The position numbers and the translations under genes were made by a program. Below the pieces are notes generated by a model. It did not search any database. It was not told the origin of the DNA and saw only the letters and a program-made list of their open reading frames with translations. DNA of 13,490 nucleotides from 1-14-2-50-31-20 sp964617555 (lineage in GTDB: Bacteria > Bacteroidota > Ignavibacteria > Ignavibacteriales > Melioribacteraceae), in NCBI GenBank assembly GCA_964617555.1, contig CAZTYP010000125.1, positions 1-13,490 on the forward strand, written 5' to 3'. Below, in pieces: positions 1 through 9,182 of this stretch. Each line of letters opens with the position of its first letter. Position 1 is the first letter of the stretch.

Positions 1-1548
1 TAATAAATTTTGAAAATTACAAGTAACAGCAAGCATTTTGAAAAGATTGTATTTTAATAATAACCCAAGATTGATGTAATTGGTAGTCCGTTGTGTGTTA
101 ATTAAATTTGTATAAGAATACCTGGAATAATTAAGCATTGCTTTTGTGTAAACACCAAAGTTGAATAAGTAACCGTAAGAAAAATCTGCAAGAATCATCG
201 GTTTATAAGGGATTTTATTTCCGTAAATATCAGTGATATTTTGAAACTCAAAATCAGCAAAAAACTCACCATATTTTTTTATATTAATCAACGCATTTAT
301 AAATCCGCCCATTTCATCAACATTTTCCGCAACACCGATATTAAAACGGTTGTCATTGTTAAAATCTTCAAAATAATGGTAATTAACATATTTTGCCGAG
401 TGGAACCCTGCATTTATTTCAAAAACATCTTTAAAATCGTATTTTACAGCAACCTTTATATCGGAATATTTTTTTTGAAAAATACGAGCAATATCTTTTT
501 CAAAATATCTATTCTCTTTAATAAAAGAATGCAAAGTAATTAAATCGGCATTACCGCTATAAGAAAGGAACAATGCGGCACCTTCTTCGACAAAAACAGC
601 AAAATTAATAACAGGCGCAACAAATGTTTCGTCGGAAAATTGTACAACCTTGGCTCCTATTTTCATTTCAAAAACATTAGAACTGTTCAAATCCAAATAT
701 GCCATACCGCCGTATAAATCTGCTCTGCTGTAACCGGTAATATCATTCACCTTTTGAACTTTGTAATTCCCTTTTGCCCCAAAGCCGACAGCTCCAAATT
801 TATATACCGCATCAGCTGAAAAATCAAGTAAATCTTCGTCCGTAAACTCCTCTTTCATTTTAAGTTTTTCGGAATTAACTTCAAGACCATATTGCAATTT
901 TTTATCAAATTTATTGTTTAAATAAACTTTCCAATTATACATTTCGTTTTTCCGAAGTTTGGAAGGTGTTCCGGAACCGTAAAAATTATACTGATCTCTT
1001 TTAGCCGCTCCGGCAGCACCAATAGCAACACCCGGGAAATATTTTGCCACATTATCCACAAAATAATCAAAATGCACTTTGGCTCCGCTTGTATTATATC
1101 CCGCATAAGGAACATACTCTTTAATATTGCTACCGTAAACATGAGAATTGAAAAGATAATTTTTTTTATTAAAACCGAAATAGAAGTCACCCACAGGGAC
1201 TGTTTGTGTACCAACTCCCAATTTCAATAATCCGTTATATCCCTTAACATGCTCAAAAACCGTCATCTCTTTTTTATCGGGAAGATTATTATTCATCAAC
1301 GAAAAATCTTCGGTATCATATTTAGGGACCAAAAATTTATCGTCAACAATCGGTATAAATTCTGTTTTTTTCTTTTTCATAATAGGCACGGATACGGCAC
1401 GAATTCCCGTAATTACAAATGCGGGGAGTTCAATACTTTGATTGCCTGCATCGTTTTGTGCAAAAAGAGATGATACAAAAACCGCCGATACCACAAAGGA
1501 TTTAGCGATGTAACGGAAAATATTTTCTGGTATTATCAATTTACTCAT
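1..1548 (-). CDS. Outer-membrane beta-barrel protein with TonB-box-like segment (3' end beyond window)
   Basis: I read this frame directly: it is open for 516 codons from an ATG at 1548 to the left edge without a stop, so the C-terminus is missing. Residues 1-30 form a signal peptide (hydrophobic about 18-29, cleavage likely after LFA30 before QND). Residues 39-48 read IELPAFVITG, resembling the TonB-box-like segment at the N-terminus of mature TonB-dependent outer-membrane proteins. A basic patch KKKK (58-61) follows. From about residue 95 onward short alternating aromatic/polar strands separated by Gly/Asn/Asp turns suggest a beta-barrel. There is no room for, and no sign of, a normal plug domain. 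It lies 39 bases downstream of the TPR gene on the same strand and is probably cotranscribed with it. The start has no strong Shine-Dalgarno site. Substrate and function are unknown; barrel is an inference from sequence texture. Confidence 0.75.
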   Translation of the reverse strand, partial: MSKLIIPENIFRYIAKSFVVSAVFVSSLFAQNDAGNQSIELPAFVITGIRAVSVPIMKKKKTEFIPIVDDKFLVPKYDTEDFSLMNNNLPDKKEMTVFEHVKGYNGLLKLGVGTQTVPVGDFYFGFNKKNYLFNSHVYGSNIKEYVPYAGYNTSGAKVHFDYFVDNVAKYFPGVAIGAAGAAKRDQYNFYGSGTPSKLRKNEMYNWKVYLNNKFDKKLQYGLEVNSEKLKMKEEFTDEDLLDFSADAVYKFGAVGFGAKGNYKVQKVNDITGYSRADLYGGMAYLDLNSSNVFEMKIGAKVVQFSDETFVAPVINFAVFVEEGAALFLSYSGNADLITLHSFIKENRYFEKDIARIFQKKYSDIKVAVKYDFKDVFEINAGFHSAKYVNYHYFEDFNNDNRFNIGVAENVDEMGGFINALINIKKYGEFFADFEFQNITDIYGNKIPYKPMILADFSYGYLFNFGVYTKAMLNYSRYSYTNLINTQRTTNYINLGLLLKYNLFKMLAVTCNFQNLL

Positions 1549-1587
1549 TTTATTTAATATTTATTCCCAATTTAAAACAGAACTCTA

Positions 1588-4500
1588 TTATTTCCCTCTA
1601 AGTTTTTGCCGTGCTTCTTTTCCGTATTTATCTCTTGAATGTTTCTTTAATACGGCACGAAACATTTTTTTACCGTTTGAATAATCTTTTAATTTATAAT
1701 AACTTTCGCCAAGTTTAAGTAACGACTTTGTATACCACTCGTCATACATACCAAAAACGGTTCTTACACGCACAAAAGCAGAAATTGCGGAATCATATTT
1801 TTTTTGTTTAAACCTTGCAACTCCAATATAATATTGAGCTTTAGCCCCAATATTATCGGTTCTGTTCTCAGCAACTTCCGTAAATAACTGCTCGGCATTT
1901 GCATATCTTTTACTATTAAGTTCCAGAATACCCAACTCGATTTTCGCCTTGTCGGAAAAAAGGGTTTTATCGTAATATTGTGTAATTTCGTTAAAAGTTT
2001 TATATGCATTCTCTTTATCGTCAACATTTAGGTATGCAATGCCAAGTAAAAACATCACTTCTTCGGCATTGGGAGAGGAAGAAATTTTCGGAAGAACATT
2101 TTTATACAGTTCAATTTCTTTCTGATATTCTTTTGATGCAGCATAAATTTTTCCCAATTCAATAGTAGATTGAATTCCGTACTGGGAAGTGATGTGTTTA
2201 GAAATTACCTCGTTAAAATACTCTGCCGCTTCTTTGGGGTTGTTTAACAGCAATGCACTCTTACCCATCCAATAAAGAGCCTCGGGCACAAGTTCGCTAT
2301 TAGGATAAAAATTAATCATCTCCGAATATCCGCTCATCGCTTTTTTATAGTTACCGTAACTAAAATATATTTCTCCTTTTTTCATTAAAATTCTATCGCT
2401 GTTTTTCAGATAAGGATATTTTACGATGTAACTATTAATAAGAGATACGGCATCATCCGGTCTGTCGAGGGCAAGATAACAATACTCTATTCCGTTCATT
2501 GCATCATAAACAAATTGCGATTTTGGATAATCATCAATTATTTTAAGGTAATAGACAATTGCCGAATCATACTTTTCGAGATTATAATATGAATCACCGA
2601 TGGAATAAAAAGCAATGGGCACTATTGACGATTTGGGATAATCTTTGACCAATTTTTTATAATTTAAAATTGCTCTGTTAAATTCATTTTGTTGAAAATA
2701 AATCCAGCCGATTAAATAGCGGGAATCATCAGTATATTTTGAATTTGGGAATTTACGTAATAACAATTCAAATTTTTTAATTGCCATATCACTTTTGCCG
2801 GATTTAAATAATGCTTGCCCGTACTGGAACAAGGCAAAATCATTATTATATCCTTTGGAATATTTCCCGAAATATTTTCGATATTCTGCTTCGGCAAGTT
2901 CAAAATTTTTCATTCCGAAGTAACTATCGGCAAGACGTAATTGCACATCGGCTTCATAGCCTCTTTTACCGTATTTGGTAAGATATTCTTTAAAATAATA
3001 TGCAGCATTACCATAATCTTTAAGATTAAAGTAAGAGTATGCCATACCGTATAATGCGGCTTGCCCGATGTAATCGTTCCCTTTATCTACACGATAGTAG
3101 TGTTGCTGTGCTTTACGGTAATTACCGATTTTAAAATATGCTTCGGCAAGATAGAAGTTTGTTTTACGAGGTTCAAAACTTTTTACACGCACGGCAATAT
3201 CAGTAAGGTTCATAATTGCGTCTTCATATTTCCCTTGATAATACTGGGAAACTCCTATACCAAGAATTGCTCGATTAGTGGCATCGTTTGATATATACGG
3301 TATATTTAATGTCTTGGCAAAATATCCTTCTGCTGCAGTAAAATTCTTATACTCCAAATTGATTTCACCAAGTAAAATCAATGCTCTACTGCTATAGCTT
3401 TTATTTTTTGAATATGCGGCAACGTTTAAATTTTCCGATGCTTTTTTCAATTCACCTCTGCTATACTGAATAATACCGAGCGATAATTTTACCGCATCGG
3501 TATATTGTGATGTGTTATATTTGGATAAGAATTCGGAATAGATTTTTTCGGCTCTGCCGGTTTCTCCCAAATAACGTTTGCTTTCGCCGCACCAATAAAG
3601 GGTTTTCTCCGATAAAGAATCTTTAATATTTTCATCGTACAAAGCTCTGAATTGTTTATATGCTTCATCATAATTACCTTGTTGAAAATTAACCCAAGCG
3701 ATTCCGAATTTTAACTCGCGTTCAATATTTCCGGAAGATTTTTTTTTCAAAACAGTTCTGTACGTTTCTTCGGCTTTATTGTACTCTCCTAATCTGAAAT
3801 ATGAATTAGCCAATAAATACCCTGCTTCTATTTGCTTTATATCCGGCAATTGTTTTATAAGATGATCGGTTAATTCAAGTACGGCTCTATCATATTCTTT
3901 CAATTTAAAATAACATGCGCCTATTCTTAATTGAGCATCGGGTAAAAGTTTGCTGTCCAAATGATAAGCCAATAATTCATCGTAATAAGCAACCGCTTCG
4001 TCGTATTTACCTTGTTGCTCATATAAAAACGCCAATGAATACATTGTATAATCCACTTCACTTTTATAACGGTTAAGTGAAATCGCTTCCAACAAATATT
4101 CTTCGGCATCACGATATTTATTTTCTTTAATGTAAGATTGACCTATCCAATAATATGCTTCTCCTTTTTTTTTGTCCTTTGGATATTCGTTAATGAGAAT
4201 TAAAAGTTTTTCACGAACCTTGGTATAGTTTCCGGTAAGATAATATAGCTTTCCCAATTTGAATAATGCTTCAACTTTGAAATTGGAAAAGCCGTATTTG
4301 CGAATAAAATATTCAAATTCCGTTATTGCACCGTTATAAAGTTCCATTGCACGTAAACAATCAGCCGCATAATATTTTGAAGCAACAACAAGGTTTTCAT
4401 CAATGTCGTAACGGAAAGTAATATTTAAGAATCTTTCCCGTGCTTCAATAAAATGATTTGCATTATACAATTGAAGAGCTTCCGAATAATCCGAGTCGGT

Positions 4501-4620
4501 TTGAGCCGAAATTGTTATTGAAAACAAGACGGTAATAAACAATATAAACCGTTTAATATTAATTAAATTTATTCCGAATGATGTTAAATCCAAATTATCT
4601 GAAATATTATTTTTTACCAT
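1588..4620 (-). CDS. Large secreted tetratricopeptide-repeat (TPR) protein
   Basis: The 1010-residue product has a hydrophobic segment at about 25-38 ending in ISA-Q, a signal peptide with an unusually long N-region (24 residues). No in-frame ATG lies closer, so the ATG at 4620 is kept; a TTG at codon 10 is an alternative. The rest, about residues 44-1005, is a continuous series of TPR helical hairpins, roughly two dozen at about 36-residue spacing. Many have the BamD/YbgF-like form in which a helix pair ends in YPxS or YPKS, for example KLVKDYPKSS and KIIDDYPKSQ. Such proteins are periplasmic or outer-membrane scaffolds; this one has no lipobox cysteine after the signal peptide. It sits 83 bases after the dehydrogenase and 39 before the barrel gene. 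Large TPR proteins next to barrel genes recur in Bacteroidota as I recall, so a role in assembling or gating the barrel is plausible but unproven. Confidence 0.9.
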   Translation of the reverse strand: MVKNNISDNLDLTSFGINLINIKRFILFITVLFSITISAQTDSDYSEALQLYNANHFIEARERFLNITFRYDIDENLVVASKYYAADCLRAMELYNGAITEFEYFIRKYGFSNFKVEALFKLGKLYYLTGNYTKVREKLLILINEYPKDKKKGEAYYWIGQSYIKENKYRDAEEYLLEAISLNRYKSEVDYTMYSLAFLYEQQGKYDEAVAYYDELLAYHLDSKLLPDAQLRIGACYFKLKEYDRAVLELTDHLIKQLPDIKQIEAGYLLANSYFRLGEYNKAEETYRTVLKKKSSGNIERELKFGIAWVNFQQGNYDEAYKQFRALYDENIKDSLSEKTLYWCGESKRYLGETGRAEKIYSEFLSKYNTSQYTDAVKLSLGIIQYSRGELKKASENLNVAAYSKNKSYSSRALILLGEINLEYKNFTAAEGYFAKTLNIPYISNDATNRAILGIGVSQYYQGKYEDAIMNLTDIAVRVKSFEPRKTNFYLAEAYFKIGNYRKAQQHYYRVDKGNDYIGQAALYGMAYSYFNLKDYGNAAYYFKEYLTKYGKRGYEADVQLRLADSYFGMKNFELAEAEYRKYFGKYSKGYNNDFALFQYGQALFKSGKSDMAIKKFELLLRKFPNSKYTDDSRYLIGWIYFQQNEFNRAILNYKKLVKDYPKSSIVPIAFYSIGDSYYNLEKYDSAIVYYLKIIDDYPKSQFVYDAMNGIEYCYLALDRPDDAVSLINSYIVKYPYLKNSDRILMKKGEIYFSYGNYKKAMSGYSEMINFYPNSELVPEALYWMGKSALLLNNPKEAAEYFNEVISKHITSQYGIQSTIELGKIYAASKEYQKEIELYKNVLPKISSSPNAEEVMFLLGIAYLNVDDKENAYKTFNEITQYYDKTLFSDKAKIELGILELNSKRYANAEQLFTEVAENRTDNIGAKAQYYIGVARFKQKKYDSAISAFVRVRTVFGMYDEWYTKSLLKLGESYYKLKDYSNGKKMFRAVLKKHSRDKYGKEARQKLRGK

Positions 4621-4703
4621 ATTAAAAGAATTACTATTTTTTAATTTAATAAAATAGCTGAAATCGAATCTACTTACAATAGACTTTATTAAAACTAAAG
4701 AAT

Positions 4704-7556
4704 TTATTTACAACATTCATCAACAAGATAAACAATTGAACGATATTCAATACCGCTATGATACGAAAGTCCTATCTCGCAAGTTTTACTGTTGGAATAT
4801 CCTTCGTGGCAAGATTCAGTTAATTGCGGTTTTAAGTCTTTCAAAGCGGATTCATTAAGTTCGGGGAAGTTAAAACCTCTATCGCCCGCAAACCCGCAAC
4901 AGGTAACGTTTTCCGGAATTATTACATCTGTTGCACATGCCTCGGCAACTTTAATAAATTTATCGGTTAAACCCATTTTACGCGAACTGCATGTTACGTG
5001 GACGGTAATTGTTTTTTCTTGTTTTGTTAACTCCAGTTCATCAAGCAGATAATCGCTAATAAATTCAACGGGTTCGTAAAGCTTAAGTTGATTACCACCT
5101 TTAATTTCAATGCGATTCTTGGTTGTTTGCAAACATGGAGAAGTATCGTATAATATAGGATATTTTCCGTTTTCCGATGCTTTAATTAATTGAGTAATTA
5201 ATTCATCAGTTTTTTTATTTCCGGTTTTATTATGCCCTTTGCTCAACCACGGCATTCCGCAGCAAAGATTATTCAGATTTTCAGGGTATATAATATCGTA
5301 GCCGGCTTTACGCAATAACCTGTGCGTAACGGTAGTAAGCGATTCGTCCGTTTTACTTCCTTTTGGATTACCCATTGTTCTGCTTATGCAACTCGGGAAA
5401 TATACAACCTTTTTCGGATTTTCTTCCGTTATTATTTCCGGCAATAATTTATCGGCAGCTTTCGGCATCCATTGATTCCACAAGGGAAATTTTCTGCCTA
5501 AAATTTTCCGGTTTAACTTTACAAGCGAAGCAACAGTATTGGTACCCAACAATAAGTGAACCGAATGTACAGCATTTAATCCTATTTTCCCGATTGCCGT
5601 TACAAATGCAAGTTTATTAGCCAGTAGTTCGGCAAATGAGCTTGCCGCAGGTGTAATTTGCTCCGCTCGCAATTCCTTTATTAATTTACCGGTATCAATT
5701 CCGACAGGACAATCCAAAGCACAGAGTCCGTCAGTAGCACATGTTTCTTCACCATAATATTTGAACGATTCTATCAACTCGGTTCTGCGTTGTTCATCTT
5801 TTCGGCTTAATGTTAATCCGATTATTTCACGATAACTTGTAATACGCTGACGAGGAGTAAGTGTTAGTTCCTTAGAAGGACAAGTGTTTTCGCAAAATCC
5901 ACACTCTATACATTTATCAATAATCGGATTTGCGACAGGAGTCGGTTTTAAATTTTTGATAAAAACATTTTTATCATCATTAAGTAAAACACCGGGGTTC
6001 AAAATATTAGAAGGATCAAATATTGTTTTGATCTTTTTCATAATTTCATATGCTTCGTTGCCCCATTCATATTCAACAAACGGAGCCATATTTCTGCCGG
6101 TACCGTGCTCGGCTTTTAGCGAGCCGTCATATTTTTTTACAACAAGCCGGGTAACGTCATTCATAAATGCTTCGTAACGTTTTACTTCTTTCTTCGATTC
6201 GAAATTTACGGCAAAAACAAAATGTATATTCCCGGCAAGTGAATGCCCCCAGATAATAGTATCGTTATACTGGTGCTTTTTGAATAATTCTTTTAAATCA
6301 AGTACGGCATCGGCCAATTGCTCAATTGGGAAATTCACATCTTCAATAATTACCGTAGTACCGGATTTTCTTGCGGCACAAACGCTGGGAAATAATCCTT
6401 TACGTACATCCCAAAGTATTTTTTGTTTTTTGGGATTACTTGTAAACTTAACGGGAAATTCTTTTGGCAGATGTTCAATCCCCTTTTTAATTTCTTCGAT
6501 ATACTTTTCCAATTCAGTGGAATTGTTTGAGGAAATTTGAATTAATAACGCTGTTGCATTTTCTTGAAGCCCTTTTAATTCTTCCGGCATTCCTTCTTTA
6601 TTTTCAACCGACTTTAAAGCCATTCTATCCATTATTTCGGCAGCATCAACGGGCATATTTTGGAAGATGGGAATAGCTTCGCATGCGCTTTTAGTATCTT
6701 TAAATATAATTAATGCAGTTGCTTTTTCCGAAGAGATATCAAGGGTTCTAAGTTTTACGCTTGTAATAAAACCCAGCGTTCCCTCGGAACCAATCATTAA
6801 ATGGGCGATAATATCGAAAGGATCGTCGTATTCCGTTAAAGCATTTAAACTGTATCCGGTTGTGTTTTTCATTCGATATTTTTTTTCTATTCTTTCGGCA
6901 AGCTGTTCATTTTCTTTAACTTCTTGAGCAAGTTGTTTTATTGCGGATAAAAATTCCGGGTGCTTTAACGAAAATTCATCTTTGCTTTTCTCATCCGTAG
7001 TATTAAGAACGGAGCCGTCCGAAAAGACTATTTCCATCCCGATAAGTGTGTTAAAAATGTTATAGATTGTTCCGCTTGTCATTCCGCTGGCATTATTTGC
7101 AGCAATTCCGCCAATGGTAGCTTTTTCTATGGAAGCCGGGTCAGGTCCTATTTTTTTATTATACGGTTTAAGATATGCATTGGCAAAACTGCCAAGCACC
7201 ATGGGATCAAGCGTTATCGAATCCTTATCATCTGCAATTTTATATCCACGCCAAGTTCTATCTGCAACCATCAAAACAGAATTTGAAATAGCTTGGCCGG
7301 AAAGACTTGTTCCTGCAGCACGGAATGTAACCGGAACGTTCAATTCATTACATTTTTTTATTACATATTGTGCCTCATCTCGGTTCCTTACTTTTACCAC
7401 AATTTCAGGAATCAGTCTGTAAAAACTCGCATCTGTGCCAAAAGCCAATTTATTTAGTTCGTCCGTGTAAATTCTTTCGGAAGGAACTATTTTTAATAAT
7501 TCATCAAGTAGTTTGTTATATATTTCTTTTTTCACTTCTTTCTTTTGCTTAACCAT
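4704..7556 (-). CDS. FAD/iron-sulfur 2-hydroxyacid dehydrogenase, probably respiratory D-lactate dehydrogenase (Dld-II type)
   Basis: This 950-residue protein fuses three modules. An FAD-binding PCMH domain (about 48-270) shows GTSLSG 82-87, GPDPAS 137-142, GGIAANNASG 149-158 and GSEGTLGFIT 256-265. An FAD-oxidase C-terminal domain (about 275-525) has HSLAGNIHF from 438 and HGTGR 484-488, ending in NPGVLL. A ferredoxin-like domain follows with C549, C552, C555, C559 and a second set C606, D609, C612, C616. The last part has two cysteine-rich CCG domains (C723, C765-C766, C808; C856, C886-C887, C916), as in GlcF/LldE/HdrB proteins. Order and length match the Dld-II D-lactate dehydrogenases known from Shewanella and the related YdiJ D-2-hydroxyglutarate dehydrogenases. 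It should oxidise a D-2-hydroxyacid at the cytoplasmic face of the membrane and pass electrons to quinone. D-lactate is my best guess; glycolate or 2-hydroxyglutarate remain possible. It starts 26 bases after the aminopeptidase gene and lacks a clear Shine-Dalgarno site. Confidence 0.9.
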   Translation of the reverse strand: MVKQKKEVKKEIYNKLLDELLKIVPSERIYTDELNKLAFGTDASFYRLIPEIVVKVRNRDEAQYVIKKCNELNVPVTFRAAGTSLSGQAISNSVLMVADRTWRGYKIADDKDSITLDPMVLGSFANAYLKPYNKKIGPDPASIEKATIGGIAANNASGMTSGTIYNIFNTLIGMEIVFSDGSVLNTTDEKSKDEFSLKHPEFLSAIKQLAQEVKENEQLAERIEKKYRMKNTTGYSLNALTEYDDPFDIIAHLMIGSEGTLGFITSVKLRTLDISSEKATALIIFKDTKSACEAIPIFQNMPVDAAEIMDRMALKSVENKEGMPEELKGLQENATALLIQISSNNSTELEKYIEEIKKGIEHLPKEFPVKFTSNPKKQKILWDVRKGLFPSVCAARKSGTTVIIEDVNFPIEQLADAVLDLKELFKKHQYNDTIIWGHSLAGNIHFVFAVNFESKKEVKRYEAFMNDVTRLVVKKYDGSLKAEHGTGRNMAPFVEYEWGNEAYEIMKKIKTIFDPSNILNPGVLLNDDKNVFIKNLKPTPVANPIIDKCIECGFCENTCPSKELTLTPRQRITSYREIIGLTLSRKDEQRRTELIESFKYYGEETCATDGLCALDCPVGIDTGKLIKELRAEQITPAASSFAELLANKLAFVTAIGKIGLNAVHSVHLLLGTNTVASLVKLNRKILGRKFPLWNQWMPKAADKLLPEIITEENPKKVVYFPSCISRTMGNPKGSKTDESLTTVTHRLLRKAGYDIIYPENLNNLCCGMPWLSKGHNKTGNKKTDELITQLIKASENGKYPILYDTSPCLQTTKNRIEIKGGNQLKLYEPVEFISDYLLDELELTKQEKTITVHVTCSSRKMGLTDKFIKVAEACATDVIIPENVTCCGFAGDRGFNFPELNESALKDLKPQLTESCHEGYSNSKTCEIGLSYHSGIEYRSIVYLVDECCK

Positions 7557-7582
7557 ATGTAATAACTAATTTTAATTTACAA

Positions 7583-8968
7583 TTATTTTCCGCAAGCTGC
7601 TTCCACTTCGGCAACGGTTTTAGGTATAGGAGATTTTCCCAATACTTTAGCTCCGTTTTCTGTTACAAGAATATCGTCTTCTATTCTAATTCCGCCAAAC
7701 CCGATATATTCTTCCACTTTATTATAATTAATAAACTCCGTATGTTTTTTTTCATTTTTCCAATTTTTAAAAAGTTGAGGGATAAAATAAATACCAGGTT
7801 CTACCGTAATCACAAATCCCGTATGCAAGTGCTTGGCAAGCCGTAAATATGCAAGCCCGAACTGTTCGCTTCGTTCCGTTTTTTCATCATATCCAACAAA
7901 GCCCTCACCAAGCCCTTCCATATCATGTACATCTAAGCCCAACATATGTCCTAATCCGTGCGGGAAAAAGAGCGCATGAGCCCCTTCGTTAACAGCATCT
8001 TCAATATTACCTTGCATCAAACCTATATCTTTTAACCCGGATGCAATTACCTTTGCAGCTTCAAGATGAATTTGTTTATAACTTACATTCGGCTTAATCA
8101 ACTCGATTGCTTTTAATTGAGAAGCAAGCACGGTATTGTATATATCCTTTTGTTTATCTGTAAATCTACCGCTTACGGGAAACGTTCTTGTAATATCACT
8201 GGCATAATGGAGTAACGATTCCGCGCCGGAATCGAGCAAAGCCAAATCCCCGTTTTGCATTATATTGTTGTGGTTATGATTATGTAAAGTTTCGCCTCTA
8301 ACGGAAAAAATAATCGGGAAAGAAACGCCGTTGCCTAATCCTAATGCAAGCCCCTCAACAGCACCGTAAATTTCCCGCTCCAAAACTCCCTCTCCTGATG
8401 CACGCATCGCAAGCGTATTCATCAAATAACTAATATCAAGTGCTTTTTCAATTTCGGCAACTTCTTCGTCGGATTTAATTGAACGTTGACGTACAACCGC
8501 ACGAATTAGAGTTTGCGAAGAAAAACCATTAACCTCGTGCGGCTTAACTCCCAACCAACTTTCAAATTTTATTTTTATTTCCGCTTGATATTGGGGCAAG
8601 AAATGAATTTTTCTGTTATTATTCATTTTTAAAAATTCACCTAATTCGGCAAAAGATTTTGTCTCTTTTACACCAACCTCTTCGGCTTTTTCGGCAATCG
8701 ATTTTTCTTCTCCCATCCAAACAATATCATCAATATCTCTATTATTACCAAAAATTATCTCTCGGTTATTATCAACATCAATTACAGCGGCAAGATTTTG
8801 AGCATCAATGCCGAAATAATAAAGGAACGAACTCTCTTGCCTGAATCTGAAAGTATTGGCGGGATAGTTCATTGGGGTATCTACGGCACCCGGGAAAAAT
8901 AAAATACCGCTCCCCATTATTTTTTTTAGTTCGTTTCTCCGATTTACATAAGTAGCCGACGAAAACAT
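7583..8968 (-). CDS. pepP: Xaa-Pro aminopeptidase (M24 family, aminopeptidase P)
   Basis: The enzyme removes an N-terminal residue preceding proline, using two metal ions in the cytoplasm. Counting from the upstream ATG at 8980 (465 residues), an N-terminal AMP_N domain (about 5-145) is followed by the pita-bread M24 domain. All five metal ligands are visible: D250 in LLDSGAE, D262 in SDITRTF, H341 in FFPHGLGH, E394 in VEPGIYF and E434 in RIEDD. Length is normal for PepP. I place the start at the ATG at 8968 because GGAG lies six bases before it, and the start of that GGAG is the last base of the ATG at 8980, which itself has no ribosome binding site. The shorter product begins MFSSATYVNRR, as in PepP homologues I recall. 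It is the first gene of the leftward operon and diverges from the SpmAB-like gene. Confidence 0.93.
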   Translation of the reverse strand: MFSSATYVNRRNELKKIMGSGILFFPGAVDTPMNYPANTFRFRQESSFLYYFGIDAQNLAAVIDVDNNREIIFGNNRDIDDIVWMGEEKSIAEKAEEVGVKETKSFAELGEFLKMNNNRKIHFLPQYQAEIKIKFESWLGVKPHEVNGFSSQTLIRAVVRQRSIKSDEEVAEIEKALDISYLMNTLAMRASGEGVLEREIYGAVEGLALGLGNGVSFPIIFSVRGETLHNHNHNNIMQNGDLALLDSGAESLLHYASDITRTFPVSGRFTDKQKDIYNTVLASQLKAIELIKPNVSYKQIHLEAAKVIASGLKDIGLMQGNIEDAVNEGAHALFFPHGLGHMLGLDVHDMEGLGEGFVGYDEKTERSEQFGLAYLRLAKHLHTGFVITVEPGIYFIPQLFKNWKNEKKHTEFINYNKVEEYIGFGGIRIEDDILVTENGAKVLGKSPIPKTVAEVEAACGK

Positions 8969-8980
8969 TTTCTTCTCCAT

Positions 8981-9182
8981 AAATTTAATTTTTTAATATA
9001 TGAAATATAGGGGATTTATAAATTATTATTTTGGTTATTATAATATGTACAAAAAATATATTGATTAATATTATATTTAAAATGAAATAATTACTCATTT
9101 TCACACAAATAATGTTTAATTATTCACATATAATTTTTAACTTAGCAAAGTTATTATAACAATACTAATAATTGAGGAATTT
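8981..9182. promoter_or_regulatory. Divergent promoter region
   Basis: This 202-base, extremely AT-rich spacer separates the leftward aminopeptidase operon from the rightward SpmAB-like gene, so it must hold promoters for both strands. On the minus strand TATATTTC (about 9002-9009 read in reverse) is one mismatch from the Bacteroidota -7 element TAnnTTTG, but no matching -33 TTTG is correctly spaced. On the plus strand I see no convincing element other than the GAGGA ribosome site at 9174-9178, four bases before the ATG. The AT-only inverted repeat at 9108-9124 may be chance. Placement of the promoters is inference from gene orientation. Confidence 0.5.

Noticed and set aside
918..1214. Minus-strand open frame of 98 codons and plus-strand frames at 241-543 and 1249-1473
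   Set aside because: All overlap the barrel gene frame, which has a signal peptide and coherent strand pattern; the products of these frames are low-complexity with no recognisable features.
1588..4620. Assigning the TPR protein as SprE/PorW of the type IX system
   Set aside because: SprE is a lipoprotein with a lipobox cysteine; this signal peptide ends in SA-Q with no cysteine, so only TPR structure is claimed.
9108..9124. Inverted repeat AATAAT-GTTTA-ATTATT in the divergent promoter region
   Set aside because: Made only of A and T arms in very AT-rich DNA, so it is likely chance; not listed as an operator.
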